Assembly: GCF_006337165.1 (NCBI RefSeq) | Contig: NZ_CP040896.1 | Coordinates: 2,170,001-2,234,000 of the forward strand | Direction: 5' to 3' | Source of the DNA: Hymenobacter jejuensis | GTDB taxonomy: Bacteria; Bacteroidota; Bacteroidia; Cytophagales; Hymenobacteraceae | Length of the DNA stretch: 64,000 bases | Shown here: one piece after another, positions 34,848 to 43,375 of the stretch | How positions within the stretch are numbered: the first letter of the stretch is position 1 | Layout of the letters: each line of letters begins with the position of its first letter | Program-made: the position numbers and the translations under genes | Notes under the pieces: model-generated | Database searches by the model: none | The model's input: only the letters and a program-made list of their open reading frames with translations | What the model was told of the DNA's origin: nothing

Positions 34848-34990
34848 CTATCACGGAGCCGAAAGAGCTTCGAACATCTGAAAGTCCGCTGGGGATGAGC
34901 TGTGCCGGTTTGTTGACATGTGTCACACGGCATCTGTAACCATTCCCAACTTATAAAAGAGTGTGAAGGAAACTTCACACTCTTTTTTTA
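34848..34990 (+). ncRNA. Candidate structured small RNA
   Basis: A stretch of about 140 bases with a good promoter upstream and an intrinsic terminator at the end: an 11-bp stem (34958-34983) with a GAAA loop and seven Ts at 34983-34989. Between them lies a foldable core. CGGA 34854-34857 pairs with TCCG 34885-34888, enclosing a CGAA/TTCG hairpin. GGGGATG 34891-34897 pairs with CATTCCC 34941-34947, and TGCCG 34903-34907 pairs with CGGCA 34928-34932. No ORF is credible. It matches none of the known classes I considered. The hairpin could instead be a second nrdA terminator, so the RNA is an inference. Confidence 0.5.
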
Positions 34991-34994
34991 TTAA

Positions 34995-35037
34995 AAACAA
35001 AAAGGGAGCTGCTTATGAAGCAGCTCCCTTTTTGTTT
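34995..35037. terminator. Terminator of nrdA
   Basis: A perfect 20-bp stem with an ATG loop, GGGAGCTGCTT in its arm, flanked by A and T runs. It overlaps the nrdA stop codon. Confidence 0.85.
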
Positions 35038-37414
35038 ACGAACCGCAAGCCTCGCAAGCGTCCGGGTTATCCAGCGAACACGCCATATCGGACTGATTCT
35101 GCGCCGCTACATTCAGCGGCTCCAGCGTCTCGGCGGCTTGCTTCTGCACCGTGAACTTGATGGCATCGGCGGCGGCTTTGGTGCGCAGGTAGTACATGCC
35201 GGTTTTCAGGCCCTTTTTCCACGAGTGGAAGTGCATGCTGGTGAGCTTGCCGAAGTTCACGTTCAGCACGTGCAGGTTCAGGCTCTGGCTCTGGCAGATG
35301 TACGCGCCCCGGTCGGCCGACATGTCGATGATGCGGCGCTGCGAGATCTCCCACACCGTCTTATACAAGTCCTTGATATGCTGCGGGATAGCCGCAATGC
35401 CCTGCACCGAGCCGTTGGCGGCGATGATTTCGTTTTTCATCTGCTCGTTCCACAGGCCCAGCTTCACTAGGTCTTTGAGCAGGTGCTTGTTCACCACCAT
35501 AAACTCGCCGCTCAGCACGCGCCGCACGTAGATGTTGGAGGTGTAAGGCTCAAACGACTCGTTGTTACCCAAGATCTGGGCGGTGCTGGCGGTCGGCATA
35601 GGAGCTACCAGCAGCGAGTTGCGCACACCGTGCTCTACTACTTCTGCGCGCAGCGTTTCCCAATCCCAGCGGCCCGACTCTGGCGTTACGCCCCACAAAT
35701 CGAACTGGAACTGGCCCTTGCTGAGCGGCGAGCCGGGGAAGGTCTCGTAGGCGCCGTCCTTGATGGCGAGGTCCTTAGAGGCCGTCATGGCCGCGAAATA
35801 GATGGTCTCGAAGATGTCCTTGTTCAGGCCCGTGGCTTCGTCGCTCTCAAATGGCATGCGCAGCGCAATGAACGTGTCGGCCAAACCTTGCACGCCCAGC
35901 CCGATGGGGCGGTGGCGGCGGTTCGACTTCTCGGCTTCGGGCACCGGGTAGTAGTTGATGTCGATCACCTTGTTCAAGTTCAAGGTGGCGTGGTAGGTCA
36001 CCTCGTACAGCTTCTGGTGGTCGAAGATGAGGCCGTTCGGTCCTTCCTTCACGAAGCGCGGCAGCGCCAGTGAAGCCAAGTTGCACACCGCAACTTCATC
36101 ACGGTCAGTGTATTCCATGATCTCGGTGCACAAGTTCGACGACTTGATGGTACCGAGGTTTTGCTGGTTGCTCTTGCGGTTGGCGGCGTCTTTGAACAGC
36201 ATGTAGGGCGTGCCGGTCTCGGTCTGGCTTTCCAGAATGGCAAACCACAGCTCCTGCGCCTTGATGGTTTTGCGGCCGCGACCTTCGCGCTCGTACTTCA
36301 TGTAGAGGCGCTCAAACTCCTCGCCCCAGGTTTCGCCTAGGCCGGGGCATTCGTTGGGGCACATCAGTGTCCAGTCGCCGTTGGCTTCCACGCGCTTCAT
36401 AAACAAGTCGGGCGTCCAGAGGGCGTAGAACAAGTCGCGGGCGCGGTTCTCTTCTTTGCCGTGGTTTTTCTTCAGATCCAAGAAGTCGAAGATATCGGCG
36501 TGCCAGGGCTCGATGTAAATCGCGAAGGCACCTTTGCGCTTGCCGCCGCCCTGGTCTACGTAGCGAGCCGTGTCGTTGAATACCTTCAGCATCGGGATGA
36601 TGCCGTTGGAGGTGCCGTTGGTGCCCTTGATGTAAGAGCCCGTAGCGCGCACGTTGTGAATGCTCAAACCAATACCGCCGGCCGACTGCGAAATCTGGGC
36701 GCAGCTGCGGAGCGTGTCGTAGATGCCCGTAATGGAGTCGTCCTTCATCGTGAGCAGGAAGCACGAGGAAAGCTGCGGCTTCGGCGAGCCCGCGTTGAAG
36801 AGGGTAGGCGTTGCGTGCGTAAACCACCGCTCCGACATCAGGTTGTAAGTCTCGATGGCCGCCTCGATGTCGTGCTTATGAATGCCCACCGCCACGCGCA
36901 TGATCATGTGCTGGGGCCGCTCCACCACTTTGCCATCCAAGCGCAGCAAGTACGAGCGCTCCAGCGTCTTGAAGCCAAAGTAGTCGTAGGAGTAGTCGCG
37001 GTCGTAGATGATGGCCGAGTCCAGCGTATTGGCGTGATTATGAATCACTTCCCATACGTCCTTGGCAAGGAGCGACGCGTTTTCGCCTGTCTTCGGGTCC
37101 TCGTAGGTATACAACCGCTTCATCGTCGAGGAGAACGACTTGGAAGTCACCTTGTGCAGGTTGCTCACCGCAATCCGCGCCGCCAGGATGGCGTAGTCGG
37201 GGTGCTTAGTGGTGAGCGACGCGGCGGTTTCGGCCGCCAGGTTGTCGAGCTCAATGGTCGTCACGCCGTCGTAAATCCCGTCGATGACCTTCTTGGCCAC
37301 CTCAATGGGCGAGACGTAAATCATGTTGAGCCCGTAACAGAGCTTTTCGATGCGCGCCGTGACTTTATCAAATTTCACGGATTCGCGCCGGCCGTCGCGT
37401 TTAATTACCAACAT
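35036..37414 (-). CDS. nrdA: Ribonucleoside-diphosphate reductase alpha subunit
   Basis: Class Ia ribonucleotide reductase large subunit, 792 residues. The N-terminus [25 protein letters not shown] is an ATP-cone for allosteric activity control. Catalytic-fold signatures include [20 protein letters not shown] and [21 protein letters not shown], with a central NLCTEI segment. The C-terminus DACEACGS supplies the redox-active cysteine pair. Together with nrdB it makes dNTPs. The ATG at 37414 is preferred over a frame extending to 37516. nrdB is upstream on the same strand, about 475 bases away with a terminator between. Confidence 0.97.
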   Translation of the reverse strand: MLVIKRDGRRESVKFDKVTARIEKLCYGLNMIYVSPIEVAKKVIDGIYDGVTTIELDNLAAETAASLTTKHPDYAILAARIAVSNLHKVTSKSFSSTMKRLYTYEDPKTGENASLLAKDVWEVIHNHANTLDSAIIYDRDYSYDYFGFKTLERSYLLRLDGKVVERPQHMIMRVAVGIHKHDIEAAIETYNLMSERWFTHATPTLFNAGSPKPQLSSCFLLTMKDDSITGIYDTLRSCAQISQSAGGIGLSIHNVRATGSYIKGTNGTSNGIIPMLKVFNDTARYVDQGGGKRKGAFAIYIEPWHADIFDFLDLKKNHGKEENRARDLFYALWTPDLFMKRVEANGDWTLMCPNECPGLGETWGEEFERLYMKYEREGRGRKTIKAQELWFAILESQTETGTPYMLFKDAANRKSNQQNLGTIKSSNLCTEIMEYTDRDEVAVCNLASLALPRFVKEGPNGLIFDHQKLYEVTYHATLNLNKVIDINYYPVPEAEKSNRRHRPIGLGVQGLADTFIALRMPFESDEATGLNKDIFETIYFAAMTASKDLAIKDGAYETFPGSPLSKGQFQFDLWGVTPESGRWDWETLRAEVVEHGVRNSLLVAPMPTASTAQILGNNESFEPYTSNIYVRRVLSGEFMVVNKHLLKDLVKLGLWNEQMKNEIIAANGSVQGIAAIPQHIKDLYKTVWEISQRRIIDMSADRGAYICQSQSLNLHVLNVNFGKLTSMHFHSWKKGLKTGMYYLRTKAAADAIKFTVQKQAAETLEPLNVAAQNQSDMACSLDNPDACEACGS

Positions 37415-37834
37415 AAGCGTTGCGGTTGTGTAGTTATGATATGGGTTCACCTGCCCCACACACGGAGCCGATGGTATTAGCAGGGATTTGGGTGAGTTGC
37501 TAGCGAAGCCACTCATTGATACCGGAAGATATTCCTATCTGTCGGGTACGACAAAAGATAAGGCAGGAAGTTTTCCACATCCTGCAAAAGCGCAGTGTAT
37601 GAGCCGCTTTTATATGGTAGCGGGGTATAGGGATCCTGTAATTTTCGCGACCGAAATAAGGTTGCGCCGATGGCCAAAAATTGGTATTCAAGAAGCGTCG
37701 AAGGCAGTTGTAGGCTGCTTTACTTGCTACACAGGTTAGCTAAAATCGGGAGCGGAGGGGCAGTGCAGTTAGGGGCTGCTTTCCTGCCTTAGTTGGTGCG
37801 GGAAACCGGTTGCAAATCGTAAGCCTAAGAAAAC
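37415..37834. other. nrdB-nrdA intergenic region
   Basis: About 420 bases without a credible gene between nrdA and the nrdB terminator. No clear NrdR boxes or promoter could be picked by eye; it should hold the separate nrdA promoter. Confidence 0.4.
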
Positions 37835-37864
37835 AAAAATCCCGGAATATATTCCGGGATTTTT
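37835..37864 (-). terminator. Terminator of nrdB
   Basis: A perfect palindrome AAAAATCCCGGAAT-AT-ATTCCGGGATTTTT, 26 bases beyond the nrdB stop; an AT-rich post-stop element sits between. Confidence 0.85.
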
Positions 37865-37889
37865 ATATAAAATATTGATTGCCAATAAA

Positions 37890-38849
37890 TTAAAAATCCT
37901 CGTCGAGTGAGAATGCATTTTCGGTGCGCTCACTCATGACGCCTGCTTTCTGGTACTCAGCCACGCGCTTCTCGAAGAAGTTGGTTTTGCCTTGCAGCGA
38001 GATCATCTCCATGAAGTCGAAAGGGTTGGAGGCGTTGTAGATCTTGTTGTAGCCCAGCGACACCAGCAAGCGGTCGGCCACAAACTCGATGTACTCCGAC
38101 ATCGACTTGGCGTTCATCCCGATCAGATTTACGGGCAAGGCGTCGGTCACAAATTCCTGTTCGATGGTCACCGCGTCGCGGATGATGCTGTGCACGCGCT
38201 CCTCGGTGAGCTTATTTTGGAGGTAGCTGTAGAGCAGGCAAGCGAAGTCGCAATGCAAGCCTTCATCTCTAGAGATCAGCTCATTAGAGAAAGTCAGGCC
38301 GGGCATCAAGCCGCGCTTCTTCAGCCAGAAGATCGAGCAGAACGAACCCGAGAAGAAGATGCCTTCCACAGCCGCAAAAGCAATAATGCGCTCGGCGAAG
38401 TCTTCGGAGTTAATCCACTTCAAAGCCCACTCACCTTTCTTCTTCACGCACGGTACCGTTTCCAGGGCGTTGAAGAGCCGATCTTTTTCCTGCGGGTTTT
38501 TGATGTAGGTGTCGATCAGCAGGGAGTACGTTTCCGAGTGGATGTTCTCCATCATGATCTGGAAACCATAGAAGCACCGAGCCTCGGGCATCTGCACTTC
38601 CTGCATAAAGTTGACGGCCAGGTTTTCGTTCACGATGCCATCGGAGGCCGCGAAGAAGGCCAGCACGTGCGAAATGAAGTGCTTCTCGTTGTCGTTGAGG
38701 TTTTCCCAGTCTTTCTGGTCTTGCGACAGGTCGATTTCCTCGGCAGTCCAGAAGGAAGCTTCCGCCTTCTTGTACATCTGCCAGACATCGTTGTTCTGGA
38801 TGGGGAAAAGGACAAAGCGATTGGGGTTCTCGACAAGCAGAGGTTCCAT
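37890..38849 (-). CDS. nrdB: Ribonucleoside-diphosphate reductase beta subunit
   Basis: Class Ia small subunit, 319 residues. It provides the diferric-tyrosyl radical. The sequence [10 protein letters not shown] carries the radical Tyr and an iron ligand. Other metal-ligand segments are [43 protein letters not shown] and [10 protein letters not shown]. The C-terminus (SLDEDF) is the acidic tail that binds NrdA. The start ATG is followed by [23 protein letters not shown]. It is divergent from rplU, and a DnaA-box cluster lies between. Confidence 0.97.
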   Translation of the reverse strand: MEPLLVENPNRFVLFPIQNNDVWQMYKKAEASFWTAEEIDLSQDQKDWENLNDNEKHFISHVLAFFAASDGIVNENLAVNFMQEVQMPEARCFYGFQIMMENIHSETYSLLIDTYIKNPQEKDRLFNALETVPCVKKKGEWALKWINSEDFAERIIAFAAVEGIFFSGSFCSIFWLKKRGLMPGLTFSNELISRDEGLHCDFACLLYSYLQNKLTEERVHSIIRDAVTIEQEFVTDALPVNLIGMNAKSMSEYIEFVADRLLVSLGYNKIYNASNPFDFMEMISLQGKTNFFEKRVAEYQKAGVMSERTENAFSLDEDF

Positions 38850-39113
38850 AGCAGGGCAAATTTGAAGGACTGACTACAAACTGAACACACGAAAGTGTGG
38901 TTTCCCAACCCTAGAGTAGCACCGAATGTTTGGGCTATCCGACAGCAGATTTCAGCGGGTAGGTGCACCAAATATAACCCCGACCTCCGGGAACAGCAGG
39001 GTCGAAAATCATTTTTTGTGTGTTAATTTTTGCGTATGACCCCTATCCAAAGGCAGCAACAGCCGTCTTCGATAATGCAATAAATTCTTGTAAAAAGCCC
39101 GTTTTTCGCAAGG

Positions 39114-39153
39114 TTATCCACATTGTTGCTGTGGACAATTGTAGTTATCCACA
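39114..39153. promoter_or_regulatory. Cluster of three DnaA boxes
   Basis: TTATCCACA at 39114-39122, its inverted relative TGTGGACAA at 39130-39138, and TTATCCACA at 39145-39153. Two are perfect E. coli-type boxes and one has one change. They are spaced about 15-16 bases apart in an AT-rich gap between divergent nrdB and rplU. Confidence 0.7.
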
Positions 39154-39268
39154 AAAATTGCTATTCGCGTGCTCTGTGCACGTGCTTTAGAGTAAAATAC
39201 AGCTGGTCTCGAAGTCATCGGTAACCCACACATTTACCACCCGACTAGATGATGATTAGTAAGTTAGG

Positions 39269-39300
39269 TTTGGTTTTGTCGAATGGTACTCGTACTTTTG
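39269..39300 (+). promoter_or_regulatory. Promoter of rplU
   Basis: TTTG at 39269-39272, a 20-base spacer and TACTTTTG at 39293-39300, the clearest promoter match in the window. The start point is near 39307, giving a leader of about 26 bases. Confidence 0.8.
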
Positions 39301-39332
39301 CCTTCCATTTTTCAGAAACCGCGAGAAGCCCG

Positions 39333-39638
39333 ATGTACGCAATCGTCAACATAGCTGGCAAGCAGACCAAGGTCGAAGCCAATAAATTCGTCTACGCTCA
39401 CAAACTGGCTGGCAATGTCGGCGACTCAGTAGAACTGGGCAACGCATTGCTGACCGACGACAACGGCACGATTAACATCGGCTCGCCGGCGTTGGACGTG
39501 AAGGTAACCGGCACCATCCTGGCTCACGTAAAAGGTGACAAGGTATTGGTGTTCAAGAAGAAGCGTCGGAAGGGCTACAAGAAGCTCAACGGCCACCGTC
39601 AGCAGTTTACCAAAGTAATGATCAACAGCATTGGATAG
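39333..39638 (+). CDS. rplU: 50S ribosomal protein L21
   Basis: 102 residues, normal L21 length. MYAIVNIAGKQTKVEANKFVYAHKL opens the protein and KVLVFKKKRRKGYKKLNGHRQQFTKVMI is the basic rRNA-binding signature. The ATG at 39333 is fixed by the family start (MYAIV). The longer frame to 39249 would place the promoter inside the gene. It forms an operon with rpmA, as in nearly all bacteria. Confidence 0.97.
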   Translation: MYAIVNIAGKQTKVEANKFVYAHKLAGNVGDSVELGNALLTDDNGTINIGSPALDVKVTGTILAHVKGDKVLVFKKKRRKGYKKLNGHRQQFTKVMINSIG

Positions 39639-39715
39639 AAGTGTTTAGGCGTTGAACGGGAGCGAGGCTCCCACATTCGACCCTTGACATTTAAGCTCCA
39701 AAATTTCTAAATAAC

Positions 39716-40012
39716 ATGGCACACAAGAAAGGCGTAGGCTCTTCCAACAACGGCCGCGAGTCGCATTCTAAGCGTCTGGGCGTGAAAATCTTCGGTGGTC
39801 AAGGCATCATCGCTGGCAACATCATCGTGCGTCAGCGCGGCACCAAGCACCACCCCGGTCAGAACGTAGGTATTGGCAAAGACCACACCCTGTTCGCAAT
39901 GATCGACGGCACCGTGCAATTCCGTAAAGGCCGTAAAGACCGTTCGTTTGTATCGGTTGTTCCGGTGGGCGTAGAAGCCAGCGAAGTAAGCGCTCCGGCT
40001 ACCGCCGAGTAA
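39716..40012 (+). CDS. rpmA: 50S ribosomal protein L27
   Basis: 98 residues. The opening [61 protein letters not shown] contains the L27 signature with conserved basic and Gly residues that reach the peptidyl-transferase centre. 77 bases after rplU, in the same transcript, and followed by a hairpin. Confidence 0.98.
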   Translation: MAHKKGVGSSNNGRESHSKRLGVKIFGGQGIIAGNIIVRQRGTKHHPGQNVGIGKDHTLFAMIDGTVQFRKGRKDRSFVSVVPVGVEASEVSAPATAE

Positions 40013-40051
40013 GTTAAGTTTCGGCTCTCACGGGCCGTTGCGCAAGTATAG

Positions 40052-40077
40052 AGGGACAGCTCGCAAGGGCTGTCCCT
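40052..40077 (+). terminator. Hairpin after rpmA
   Basis: AGGGACAGC pairs with GCTGTCCCT around an eight-base loop. The following T run is short, so termination strength is uncertain. Confidence 0.6.
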
Positions 40078-40105
40078 TGTTGCATTATGAGCAGGGGTAT
40101 ATGTT

Positions 40106-40876
40106 TCAGACCAGCTTATACAACACCGGCTTGCTCGGACTAGCATCGAGTTCCAGACTAGTTACCTGGAGGTTGAGCAAGTATATTCCGTCCTCGATCT
40201 CATCGGGTACGAAGATCAGTTCGGTGATGGTAGCCGTCTGGCGTATGTGCTCGGGGTACTGCCAAAAGGCGTGATGAGCCAACAAAGCACCGGCATCTTC
40301 CTCTCTATCAACGCTGGGAAGGTCAAGCAGCAAATGTTCTATGTGATTGTCCGCCAAATACTTAGCTAGTTCAGGCTCCAGGTACGTCGGATTAGTACCT
40401 GAGTATTGGCGGGTCCGCTTGGCTTTGTGGTTGGGCAAAGTGCGCAGAACAATAGCTTCCGGCAGCACCCCGGAGTCGGGCCAAAGTGGCCTTAGCTCCC
40501 GCTCCATATCCGCTAGCATCACTACTTGATCCCTGTTAGTCTGTTGACGAGGCTCGACGGAGATGAGCTTAGCCACAAACAAAAAGCGACGCAGACATCG
40601 GTTGAGGGTAGCTTCGGGATCCGGGGAAATATGGCCGTAGCATTCGGTGTGGGTGCCGTTGCCGTGGGGGGTGACATGCACTCGCTTGTAGTTGGTGCTG
40701 CCCCCCTCGGCTACGCTGCCCACGAAGTTGCCGACCCTGATTACGTCAAACTCCACGGGCTCTGCCCAGAAGCAGTTCACCTGGTTTTTGCCGGGGCCCA
40801 GTGGCAGCGAAATGTCCAGCGGCGCGGCTGGGTCGAAAGAGAATGTGTGGCCGTGGTACGGGTAAGTTGCGAGCAT
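40106..40876 (-). CDS. Cyclase/kynurenine-formamidase-family hydrolase
   Basis: A 256-residue metal-dependent hydrolase. Family motifs are visible: the HGNGTHTEC segment (HxGTHxD/E type) binds metal, and LLLDLPSVDREED provides the D-x-P-S-x-D part. It may open cyclic amides or hydrolyse formamides; the true substrate is unknown. The ATG at 40876 is preferred over an upstream TTG. It is the last of a run of three genes, 34 bases after the alpha/beta hydrolase. Confidence 0.85.
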   Translation of the reverse strand: MLATYPYHGHTFSFDPAAPLDISLPLGPGKNQVNCFWAEPVEFDVIRVGNFVGSVAEGGSTNYKRVHVTPHGNGTHTECYGHISPDPEATLNRCLRRFLFVAKLISVEPRQQTNRDQVVMLADMERELRPLWPDSGVLPEAIVLRTLPNHKAKRTRQYSGTNPTYLEPELAKYLADNHIEHLLLDLPSVDREEDAGALLAHHAFWQYPEHIRQTATITELIFVPDEIEDGIYLLNLQVTSLELDASPSKPVLYKLV

Positions 40877-40910
40877 GCTGAGTCGGATAAGCAAACTGGA
40901 CCAAAGGATT

Positions 40911-41606
40911 TTAATCCCAATGCACGTTGGGTACGGCCTTCGGATCGCGAGCTAGTTCATTGATAATCTGGCTGATCTCTTCAGCATGACTTAAAACCAT
41001 GAAGTGCCCGCCGCCTTGAATTAGGTAATCGACTGGAGCCGGGCCGGGTGGAAAGACGCGGTCTTCGGTGCCCAAAATCTGGAGGCACCGCCCCACGCCT
41101 TCGCTGTCCCAGTGCAGCAGCCGATCAATAGCCCAGCGAGTGTACACCGGCTCCATATCCCGAAGGATTTCCTTGAACACCTGGTATTCTCTGCCATTCT
41201 TCACGCCGAAATACCATTGCCCGGCTCGCGGAAACAGCTTGAGCAGAGGTGGCGGTACAAGCTTATAGATATTGGTAGTGCGAATAAGGCGCAAGAGCAG
41301 TGGCAACGAGTCAGCGTCGGGGATGCTCGAAATTAGTATGGCTCGCGCTTGCGGGCGCGTCCGACAGATTTCTAAGGCAATGGTGCCGCCAAACGAAACG
41401 CCCACTACCCAACATTCCTGATCTAGCGGAATGCGCGCCGCCATACGCTGTGCGTAGTGGTCAATCGATTCGTCGTGCTCAGGGGTAAGCCACTGTAAAA
41501 CAATGGTTTGTCCTAAAAGACGCGGTTGCAGGTTCTGGAAGACGCGCTCGTCGGCGCCCAAGCCCGGAATGAGATAGAAAATAGGAGTAGGCACGGTGGC
41601 GGGCAA
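40911..41606 (-). CDS. Alpha/beta hydrolase
   Basis: A 231-residue cytoplasmic alpha/beta hydrolase. The nucleophile elbow GVSFGG gives the catalytic Ser. GTEDRVFPP supplies the acid and GGHFMVL the His. The strand IFYLIPGLGADERVF opens the fold. The start is uncertain: TTG at 41606 is four bases past the upstream stop, and GTG at 41594 is the alternative. It appears to lie in an operon with the hypothetical at 41610 and the cyclase. Substrate unknown. Confidence 0.82.
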   Translation of the reverse strand: MPATVPTPIFYLIPGLGADERVFQNLQPRLLGQTIVLQWLTPEHDESIDHYAQRMAARIPLDQECWVVGVSFGGTIALEICRTRPQARAILISSIPDADSLPLLLRLIRTTNIYKLVPPPLLKLFPRAGQWYFGVKNGREYQVFKEILRDMEPVYTRWAIDRLLHWDSEGVGRCLQILGTEDRVFPPGPAPVDYLIQGGGHFMVLSHAEEISQIINELARDPKAVPNVHWD

Positions 41607-41609
41607 AGG

Positions 41610-42029
41610 TTAAGGCTCGATACGCAAGTACACTCCTTCAAGGTAGAAGATGTTATGCGGCACCGCATCTTCGTCATCTTCATCTGTATCAGCCGGATAG
41701 GTGCAGGAGAGCTTTAGCGATACGCCATCGAGTGGCACCGGAGGCTCTTCTTCACTGGTGTATTCAAGCAGGCAGGGCCACTCGGTTACGGTAGCTAGCG
41801 CCTCGGCGACCTCCTCCTGCAGCGCCTCTGCCCGCGAGCCGGCTAGGCGCAGCAGCAGGTCGAGGTATTGAAACTGCAAGCCGAGGTGAAAAAAATGTAG
41901 TTCTTCGTCGAAATAGGTCGTGGCCCATACCGTTACATCGTTCGTGTTGTCGAACACAATAGCGGTGATCTGGACGTGCTCAACGAAAAAATCGGCATCG
42001 TCCGCAAGGGCATCAATTAAGCGTTTCAT
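41610..42029 (-). CDS. Hypothetical acidic protein
   Basis: A 139-residue acidic protein with no recognised family. Strands such as ITAIVFDNTNDVTVWATTYF and helices EALQEEVAEALATVTEWPCLLEY alternate, and the C-terminal half carries runs of Asp and Glu. No signal peptide. The neighbouring hemW (51 bases upstream) and downstream hydrolase in the same direction suggest a common transcript. Cytoplasmic. Confidence 0.65.
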   Translation of the reverse strand: MKRLIDALADDADFFVEHVQITAIVFDNTNDVTVWATTYFDEELHFFHLGLQFQYLDLLLRLAGSRAEALQEEVAEALATVTEWPCLLEYTSEEEPPVPLDGVSLKLSCTYPADTDEDDEDAVPHNIFYLEGVYLRIEP

Positions 42030-42080
42030 TGCCTGAACATACGCAAAAGCGCCACGCCAAAGGCAGATTTACGCCAGCCT

Positions 42081-43217
42081 TTATTGCTCCAAAAACAGTT
42101 CCAGCGTAATGTGATCGGCCAGGAGCTTGCCGCGATCGGTGAGGGCGAGGGTTTCGTTCTGCACGGTAGCCCAACCGTTGTTTTGCAGATGCTGCAAATA
42201 CTCAGCGCGTTGGGTGCGCAAGTCGACCCCGAGGCCTTGGTGCAGGTAGGCGAGGTCGCAGCCGCGTGCAGTGCGCAGGCTGGTCATCAGGTATTCGTTG
42301 GCGCGGTCGGTCGGCGTGAGCTGTTCGTAGGTTGCTGGCACTTCGTTGTGCTCAAGTATGGCCGTTACATACTGCGGGTTGTTGGCGACGGTATATTGGC
42401 GGCTGGCACCGTCGTAGGAGTGCGCGCTGGGGCCAAGGCCGAGATACGGCACACCGCGCCAGTAATTGGAGTTGTGGCGTGACTCGCGGCCGGGCCGGCA
42501 GAAATTCGATATCTCGTATTGCTCGTAGCCGTGCGCCCGCATTTGGGAGAGCAACATTTCAAACTGCGCCGCAACAAAATCATCGGGCGGGGCTTTGAAG
42601 GTGCCTTTTTTCAATTGACGCCCGAACACGGTATCCGGCTCAATAGTAAGGGCATAGCAGGATAGGTGCGGCACCTGCAAAGCAAAAGCTTCCTCCATGT
42701 CGCGTTTCCAGATGCGGTGGTCAGGAGCTGGCACGCCATAGATCAAATCCACGGAAATGTTCTCAAAACCAGCGGCTTGTGCCATGTGCACGCACTGCCG
42801 CGACTCCTGCGCCGAGTGGGCCCGGTTCATCAGGCGCAGGTGCGGTTCGTAAAAGCTTTGCAGGCCGATGCTCAGCCGGTTGACGGGCGAGGCCGCCAGC
42901 GAACGCAGTTTGGTCGCCGTTAGGTCGTCGGGGTTGGCTTCGAGTGTAATTTCGGCCTGTGGCGAAACCGCAAAGTGCTGGTGAATAGCTTCAAAGATTA
43001 TATCTAGCTCATTATCAGTAAGTAACGAAGGGGTGCCGCCGCCGAAATAAATGGTTTGCAGCGTGGTATCGTCACCTAGGTAGCGGGCCCGCAACTCCAG
43101 TTCGCGCACCAAAGCTTCCACAAAACGACTTTTCAAGGCCATGGACGTGCTGAAGTGAAAGTCGCAGTAGTGGCAGGCTTGCTTGCAGAAGGGAATGTGG
43201 AGGTAAAGACCGGGCAT
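42081..43217 (-). CDS. hemW: HemW-like radical SAM protein
   Basis: A 378-residue radical-SAM enzyme of the HemN/HemW group. The cluster motif is HIPFCKQACHYC (Cys11, Cys15, Cys18), followed by FGGGTPSLL and later ISVDLIYGVP and YEISNF, all typical. Known HemW proteins bind haem and act as haem chaperones for membrane cytochromes; an earlier annotation would be coproporphyrinogen oxidase. The ATG start is clear. It is divergent from the BamA-like gene. Confidence 0.9.
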   Translation of the reverse strand: MPGLYLHIPFCKQACHYCDFHFSTSMALKSRFVEALVRELELRARYLGDDTTLQTIYFGGGTPSLLTDNELDIIFEAIHQHFAVSPQAEITLEANPDDLTATKLRSLAASPVNRLSIGLQSFYEPHLRLMNRAHSAQESRQCVHMAQAAGFENISVDLIYGVPAPDHRIWKRDMEEAFALQVPHLSCYALTIEPDTVFGRQLKKGTFKAPPDDFVAAQFEMLLSQMRAHGYEQYEISNFCRPGRESRHNSNYWRGVPYLGLGPSAHSYDGASRQYTVANNPQYVTAILEHNEVPATYEQLTPTDRANEYLMTSLRTARGCDLAYLHQGLGVDLRTQRAEYLQHLQNNGWATVQNETLALTDRGKLLADHITLELFLEQ

Positions 43218-43375
43218 AAAACAAGGGCGCGCCGGACGCGCCCGACGTAGAAAAGTAAGCGTAGGATGGTTAGTAACAGGCTATTGGGCCGTAATCGTTC
43301 AGCGCCGGGCCCAGGCAACGCGCCCCTCCGTACTTTCGGGAAATTAAAAGCGCCGTTTTGCGTTTCTGTTCCCAA

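Noticed and set aside
34848..34990. Candidate SRP RNA, tmRNA, cobalamin riboswitch or retron RNA
   Set aside because: None of the signature motifs (SRP apical GGAAG loop, tmRNA ends, B12 box) is present, and no reverse transcriptase is nearby; it is kept only as an unassigned small RNA.
37415..37834. NrdR boxes or a cobalamin riboswitch controlling nrdA
   Set aside because: No ACACTATATA-like pair or B12 box found by eye, and the enzyme is class Ia, which does not use cobalamin.
39114..39153. Firm assignment of the DnaA boxes as oriC
   Set aside because: Three boxes alone are not proof; no full-genome skew or dnaA-linked gene is visible, so only a regulatory cluster is claimed.
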